NCBI GenBank assembly: GCA_021736505.1
Contig: JAIPFU010000098.1
Span: forward strand, 1-6,486
DNA from: Spirochaetia bacterium
Lineage (GTDB): Bacteria; Spirochaetota; Spirochaetia; PWKH01
Direction: 5' to 3'
Length of the DNA stretch: 6,486 nt
Part shown: positions 5,176 to 6,486 of the stretch, one piece after another
Numbering within the stretch: position 1 is the first letter of the stretch
Layout of the letters: every line of letters begins with the position of its first letter
Translations under genes and position numbers: made by a program
The notes under the pieces: model-generated
What the model was told of the DNA's origin: nothing
Database searches by the model: none
Seen by the model: only the letters and a program-made list of their open reading frames with translations

Positions 5176-6486
5176 AGCTTACCTCCAAAGGGGCATGGAT
5201 GCCCGGGAGCGGAGTTACCTGCAGGCGGATCATCTCTGAAGGGTGCACCCGTACCCGCTTCCTCCGCAGTATCTGTTTTCCCGCCTGATGAACCCGGATG
5301 ATGCTTGTGCCTGAAGGTGCAGCCACTCGAAATGAGAGAACAATGCTTTCTTTTTTGCTCGATTCGTTCCGGGTCTTCCCCTCCGATGACCTGTCCTGCC
5401 CAGCCGGAGGAACAAGAAAGCGCTGGGGCACCACATAGCGGATTTCGCTGCCGTGGATAATATCCTGAGTATCAGCTTCAGACAGGTGGGAAAATTTCCT
5501 GATCCGGATGTCCTTCTGCGGCTGGGGAGTTCCTTCCGTCCTGCTTAGCTCAGCCCAGGCGGCGGCGGAATTCCCCGCCGAAAAGGCCTCTTCTGAAACA
5601 TAATCCACCACATCGTGAACCTGCAGGACATTCCCGCAGGCAAAGAGGCCGGGGACGGAGGTCATAAAGCTGCCGTCTACGTCAGGCCCGCCGGTAACAG
5701 GGGAGAGCCGGGCACCGGCACCTCGGGAGAGTTCATTTTCCGGGATGAGCCCTACCGAGAGCAGAACGGTGTCACAGGGGATATAGAGTTCCGAATTCCC
5801 TCTAACGTCCAGGTCCCGATCATCAAGACTTCGGATGGTCACTCCCTCTACACGGTCCTTGCCATGGATTTTTTCTGCCCGGGTGTGGAGGTAGAGGGGA
5901 ATGCTGAAATCATGGAGACATTGGCGGATGTTTCGTTCAAGGCCTCCTGCAAAGGGCATGATCTCCGAGACTCCCGCTACGGAGGATCCTTCCAGGGAGA
6001 GCCGGCGCGCCATGATCAGGCCGATGTCGCCGGAGCCGATGATCATGACCCGTTTTCCGACGAAAACATTCTGCATATTCATCATCCGCTGAGCTGCTCC
6101 GGCGGTAAAAACACCCGCAGGACGGGTCCCGGGAAGTGAAATGGCGCCGGCGGTTCGTTCCCGGCAGCCCATGGCAAGGACCACCGACCGGCTGTGGATA
6201 GTCCGGCTGCTGCCTTTTGATACGAGCTTCAGGCGAAGCAGAGGATTACGAAGCGGAGGGGAAGAAGACGAGCGGGAAGGGGACTGGCAAGAAGCCTCTG
6301 CGTCAGTATCAGCAGTATCCTGATTCAGGGTGGTCACGAAGGTACTAGTCAGAACGGAGATCCTGTCGGATTCAAGTGCGGTCTGCAGTCCTTCAATATC
6401 ACGTTGGGCATATTCCGGGCCGGTCAGAGCCTCCTTGAAGCGCTGCAGCCCGAAGCCGTCATGAATGCACTGATTCAGAATCCCGC
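5162..6486 (-). CDS. NAD(P)/FAD-dependent oxidoreductase of the GlpA-associated family, 5' end beyond window
   Basis: The frame is open from the stop at 5162 to the window edge; 440 codons are visible and about 35-40 N-terminal residues, including the first FAD-binding GxGxxG, should lie past 6486. The GTG at 6337 is internal, because the codons before it read GILNQCIHDGFGL and LTGPEYAQRD, both family hallmarks. Further marks in order: AMGCRERTAGAI, PGTRPAGVFTAGAAQ, a second dinucleotide-binding motif GSGDIG (6037-6020), the ATG-like SVGLIPENEL, and the FAD-contacting GLFACGNVLQVHDVVDYV. A C-terminal beta-rich domain (VLSFRV to PLPGIHAPLEV) is also usual. The protein is a two-dinucleotide-domain flavoprotein likely moving electrons between NAD(P)H and a partner, in glycerol-3-phosphate oxidation or a related pathway; the exact reaction is unknown. 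Two Ser-rich hydrophilic stretches (about 6325-6242 and 5405-5345) look like insertions. GC is much higher than in the genes to the left. Confidence 0.9.
   Translation of the reverse strand, partial: GILNQCIHDGFGLQRFKEALTGPEYAQRDIEGLQTALESDRISVLTSTFVTTLNQDTADTDAEASCQSPSRSSSSPPLRNPLLRLKLVSKGSSRTIHSRSVVLAMGCRERTAGAISLPGTRPAGVFTAGAAQRMMNMQNVFVGKRVMIIGSGDIGLIMARRLSLEGSSVAGVSEIMPFAGGLERNIRQCLHDFSIPLYLHTRAEKIHGKDRVEGVTIRSLDDRDLDVRGNSELYIPCDTVLLSVGLIPENELSRGAGARLSPVTGGPDVDGSFMTSVPGLFACGNVLQVHDVVDYVSEEAFSAGNSAAAWAELSRTEGTPQPQKDIRIRKFSHLSEADTQDIIHGSEIRYVVPQRFLVPPAGQDRSSEGKTRNESSKKESIVLSFRVAAPSGTSIIRVHQAGKQILRRKRVRVHPSEMIRLQVTPLPGIHAPLEVSCEQQ
5181..5186 (-). promoter_or_regulatory. Ribosome binding site of the DUF1667 gene inside the upstream gene
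   Basis: On the minus strand GGAGGT is followed by AAGCT and GTG 5175. It lies within the last codons of the oxidoreductase gene (Leu-Glu-Val-Ser), whose TGA stop is at 5164-5162. Ribosomes finishing the first gene would thus be placed next to the start of the second. This site decides the longer DUF1667 start. Confidence 0.7.

Noticed and set aside
5615..6139. 174-residue plus-strand frame opposite the oxidoreductase gene
   Set aside because: It lies entirely antisense to a gene with clear family motifs, in GC-rich DNA where stop codons are rare, and its translation shows no recognisable domain.
6335..6337. GTG as start of the FAD oxidoreductase
   Set aside because: The 49 codons before it are open and encode the family motif GILNQCIHDGFGL, so the gene continues past the right edge.

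Overview
The window most likely comes from a spirochaete of the Spirochaeta/Sphaerochaeta type. The main clue is the substrate-binding protein, whose signal peptide ends in LSA-TGQKEG without a lipobox cysteine, a pattern I associate with these bacteria. This is inference from protein style, since no rRNA or other taxonomic marker is present.

The left part (1-4681, plus strand) is one apparent operon of four genes: an extracellular sugar-type solute-binding protein (51-1325), two CUT1/MalF-MalG-type ABC permeases (1445-2350 and 2363-3181), and a Cys-type S1 sulfatase without signal peptide (3239-4681). Read together, they suggest uptake of a sulfated sugar or oligosaccharide followed by desulfation inside the cell. 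No ATP-binding subunit, glycoside hydrolase, regulator or sulfatase-maturating enzyme lies in the window, so the substrate cannot be named. Two gene junctions (1326-1444 and 3182-3238) contain stem-loops without a T-run directly after them, better explained by mRNA processing or graded expression than by termination.

The right part (4729-6486, minus strand) is the 3' end of a convergent operon: an NAD(P)/FAD-dependent oxidoreductase of the GlpA-associated family, cut by the right edge, and a small DUF1667 protein with a CxxCPxGC cysteine cluster. These two overlap by 14 bases and look translationally coupled. In many bacteria this pair follows a GlpA/GlpO-type glycerol-3-phosphate dehydrogenase, which would be expected just beyond base 6486.

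The two halves differ clearly in base composition. Sampled 60-base lines give about 28-52% GC on the left and about 52-68% on the right, with the change near the 47-base convergent gap at 4682-4728. This marks a plausible transfer boundary. No tRNA, rRNA, CRISPR array, insertion sequence or transposase was found.

Two corrections to simple ORF calling matter. The first permease starts at GTG 1445, not at the TTG at 1340. The FAD oxidoreductase does not start at GTG 6337 but stays open through the window edge.
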